DNA from: Polaromonas sp.
GTDB taxonomy: Bacteria > Pseudomonadota > Gammaproteobacteria > Burkholderiales > Burkholderiaceae_C
NCBI RefSeq assembly: GCF_012927455.1
Contig: NZ_JABBPE010000020.1
Location: 1-49,235, forward strand
Length of the DNA: 49,235 nt
Reading direction: 5' to 3'
Position numbers and translations under genes: made by a program. Shown piece by piece: positions 47,446 through 49,235 of this stretch. Position 1 is the first letter of the stretch; each line of letters starts with the position of its first letter. The notes beneath the pieces are model-generated. The model saw nothing but the letters and a program-made list of their open reading frames with translations, was not told the origin of the DNA and did not search any database.

Positions 47446-48816
47446 ATGTCCTATCAAAGCACCAACCCTTACGACGGTAAAGTCCTTCAGACCTTTGAGC
47501 AGATTGACGCTGCGCAGCTCGAGCAAAAGCTCAAGCAGGCCTCCGATTGTTTTGAGAACGTCTGGCGCCAGAAAACATTTGCCGAACGCTCTGCGGTCCT
47601 GGCGCGCGCCGCCGCCATCCTGCGTGAACGCCCCCAGGAGTTTGCCGAACTGATCACGCTGGAGATGGGCAAGCTGCTGCCGCAAAGCCTGGGCGAAGTC
47701 GCCCTGAGCGCCGCCATCCTCGACTATTACGCCGAACATGCCGAGCGCTTCCTGGCGCCCGAAAAACTGACCCCCCGTCGCGGCGAGGCGATGGTCGAAA
47801 GCAGCCCCATCGGCGTGCTGTTCGGCGTGGAGCCATGGAATTATCCGTACTACCAGATCGTTCGTTTTGCCGCGCCCAACTTGATGGCCGGTAACGTGGT
47901 GATGGTGAAACACGCCTCCAACGTGCCGCAGTGCGCGCTGGCGTTCGAGCGGCTGATGCAGGAAGCGGGCGCGCCAGCGGGTGCTTATACCAACCTGTTC
48001 ATCTCCAAGGACCAGGTTTCGCAGGTCATTGACGATGCGCGCATCCGGGCCGTGGCGCTGACCGGTAGCGAAGCGGCCGGCGCCGTGGTCGCCGCGCGGG
48101 CCGGGCAGAACCTGAAAAAAACCACCCTGGAGCTCGGTGGCAGCGACGCCTTCATCGTGCTCGAGGACGCCGACCTCGACAAGGCGGTCAAACACGCCAT
48201 CAGCGGGCGCATGAGCAATTCGGGCCAGGCCTGCACCGCCTCCAAGCGCTTCATCGTGGTCGATGCGATGGCCGACCGGTTCCTGGAAAAATTCCAGGCG
48301 GCGCTGGAAAAATTCCAGCCGGGCGACCCGATGGACAAACAGACTACGCTGGCGCCGCTGTCTTCTAAGGAGGCGCTCAAAAATCTGCTGGGCCAGGTCG
48401 ATGGCGCGGTGGCCGGCGGCGCGCGCGTCCTCATCGGCGGCAAGCGCATAGACGGTCAGGCCGGTCCCTTCATGCAGCCGACGATCCTGACCGACATCGA
48501 CAAAAACAATCCAGCTTACAAGCAAGAATTCTTCGGCCCGGTCGCGCTGTTCTTCCGGGTCGCTGACGAGGATGCAGCCGTCGCGCTGGCCAACGATTCA
48601 CCCTTCGGCCTGGGCGGCTCGGTGTTCACGCAGGACATTGAACGCGGCAAGCGACTGGCGCGCCGGATCGACACCGGCATGGTGTTCATCAATTCGGACC
48701 TCACGTCGTCGCCAGAACTGCCCTTCGGCGGCGTCAAGAATTCCGGCTACGGCCGCGAGCTGTCCGGTGCCGGCATTCAGGAATTCGTCAACAAAAAGCT
48801 GATTCGTGTGAGTTGA
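47446..48816 (+). CDS. NAD(P)-dependent aldehyde dehydrogenase (succinate-semialdehyde type)
   Basis: This 456-residue enzyme is of the short Sad/GabD-like ALDH class. VLFGVEPWNYPYYQIVRFAA carries the conserved Asn, KTTLELGGSDAFIVLEDADL the general-base Glu, and MSNSGQACTASKRFIVVD the catalytic Cys (about residue 263). PFGGVKNSGYGRELSGAGIQ is the C-terminal signature. The compact length and LITLEMGKLLPQSLGEV resemble succinate-semialdehyde dehydrogenases; the true aldehyde is undetermined. AACGAGGAAACC before ATG 47446 is a good ribosome site. It is not overlapped with nemA, so it may be transcribed separately. Confidence 0.92.
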   Translation: MSYQSTNPYDGKVLQTFEQIDAAQLEQKLKQASDCFENVWRQKTFAERSAVLARAAAILRERPQEFAELITLEMGKLLPQSLGEVALSAAILDYYAEHAERFLAPEKLTPRRGEAMVESSPIGVLFGVEPWNYPYYQIVRFAAPNLMAGNVVMVKHASNVPQCALAFERLMQEAGAPAGAYTNLFISKDQVSQVIDDARIRAVALTGSEAAGAVVAARAGQNLKKTTLELGGSDAFIVLEDADLDKAVKHAISGRMSNSGQACTASKRFIVVDAMADRFLEKFQAALEKFQPGDPMDKQTTLAPLSSKEALKNLLGQVDGAVAGGARVLIGGKRIDGQAGPFMQPTILTDIDKNNPAYKQEFFGPVALFFRVADEDAAVALANDSPFGLGGSVFTQDIERGKRLARRIDTGMVFINSDLTSSPELPFGGVKNSGYGRELSGAGIQEFVNKKLIRVS

Positions 48817-48924
48817 GTCATTGCGGGGCTTCAATCCGCGTAAAAATCGGCAGCAGCTCACCTTCTTCGATACGCTGCTTCGTAGTTCGTGGCGGATAAA
48901 CGTGAAAGTCGCCGCCTGATTTGA

Positions 48925-48962
48925 GTAGCCACGCCGCGAGGCCTAATTTGCGTCGTGGCTAC
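48925..48962. repeat. Nine-bp inverted repeat downstream of the aldehyde dehydrogenase
   Basis: GTAGCCACG (48925-48933) and CGTGGCTAC (48954-48962) are perfect complements around a 20-base loop. No T run follows on either strand, so it is not a simple terminator. The spacer 48817-49112 otherwise holds only repeat A copy 11. Confidence 0.6.
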
Positions 48963-49032
48963 CCCCGCATGGCATTGGGCCAGCCGGCTTTCCATCCGGA
49001 GCGCATAAGCGCAGCCGAATGTGGAGCCAAGA

Positions 49033-49085
49033 TTACTATAAATATCATAGCTACTCGCGCCCGCCCCATATGGGCTAAAGGCACT
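49033..49085 (+). repeat. Repeat A, copy 11
   Basis: TTACTATAAATATCATAGCT, ACTCGCGCCCGCCCCATATG, GGCTAAAGGC. It lies in the spacer before the response-regulator end. Confidence 0.75.
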
Positions 49086-49112
49086 TTTAGCCCCTGAAAT
49101 GGGCTGGACGGC

Positions 49113-49235
49113 TTAAGCTTGCGCGGCCCAGATCTTCTGAATCTGCGCGGCCAGCGTCATCGGGTCGAAAGGCTTGGCAATCACTTCGAGCGCGCCGAGC
49201 GCCTTGTACATCGCCACCTCGGTGGCCTGCACCTT
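49113..49235 (-). CDS. Response-regulator receiver domain, C-terminal fragment (runs off window)
   Basis: The last 40 codons of a minus-strand gene translate as KVQATEVAMYKALGALEVIA, KPFDPMTLAAQIQKIWAAQA and a TAA. The ALGALEVIAKPFDPMTL block contains the invariant Lys and cis-Pro of CheY-like receiver domains. The chain ends right after the last helix, so there is no output domain on the C-terminal side. Either a stand-alone CheY-like regulator or the receiver at the end of a larger protein; the remainder lies outside the window. Confidence 0.85.
   Translation of the reverse strand, partial: KVQATEVAMYKALGALEVIAKPFDPMTLAAQIQKIWAAQA

Overview
The window looks like chromosome from a high-GC betaproteobacterium of the order Burkholderiales, most likely family Comamonadaceae (Polaromonas/Rhodoferax/Variovorax type). 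This is inferred from the proteins (EF-G, MreB, GatCAB, HemB, Mla-type transporter), the str-operon order, and short intergenic repeats of a kind I associate with that family. I could not run any search, so the genus is a guess.

Layout. 1-3.8 kb: str operon on the minus strand (rpsL, rpsG, fusA, tuf start) behind a clear sigma70 promoter. 3.85-8.1 kb, minus strand: D,D-carboxypeptidase, alpha/beta hydrolase, thioredoxin-like [2Fe-2S] ferredoxin, VanZ-like membrane protein, hemJ. 8.2-10.7 kb: a candidate terminator-ended small RNA (minus), then hemB and a CorA-family transporter (plus). 10.85-23.15 kb: an accessory segment with a decayed Tn3-family transposase, a coupled aquaporin / YbaY-LprI fusion / carboxylesterase operon, a nonsense-riddled tyrosine recombinase, a GST, a large HTH-ATPase-TPR regulator, and a divergent globin-cupin-methyltransferase operon. 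23.3-26.4 kb: dienelactone-hydrolase-like protein, HCCA-isomerase-like protein, SDR, MarC. 26.4-31.0 kb, minus: Mla-type lipid transporter (MlaE, MlaF, MlaD, auxiliary lipoprotein) plus a cyclic-nucleotide-domain protein. 31.2-34.2 kb: GMC oxidoreductase, candidate structured RNA with two terminators, TauE/SafE permease. 34.2-38.9 kb, minus: elongasome genes mrdA, mreD, mreC, mreB. 39.2-42.5 kb: gatC-gatA-gatB. 42.6-45 kb: DUF4124 protein and pyrE (minus) head-to-head with xth (plus). 45.2-48.8 kb: nemR-like regulator, nemA-like ene-reductase, aldehyde dehydrogenase. The right edge holds the C-terminus of a response-regulator receiver domain.

The most striking signal is a dispersed repeat of about 50 bp (called repeat A here). 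It consists of an AT-rich palindrome (GCTATTAAATTAATAGC type) followed by a GCGCCCG...GGGCT half. I count eleven copies. Two lie in frame inside genes: one in gatA, and one in the signal peptide of the transporter lipoprotein. A third covers a stop codon. I see no copy between 10.8 and 23.2 kb, the same interval that holds the transposase and integrase remnants, so repeat absence appears to outline imported DNA. A second GC-rich family (repeat B) lies just after two stop codons.

Other points of interest: an aquaporin whose selectivity-filter arginine is replaced by histidine; a small-RNA candidate that exposes an anti-Shine-Dalgarno loop; and repeated CGACYGGTC operators around nemR and nemA. 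I saw no tRNA, rRNA, CRISPR array or complete insertion sequence.
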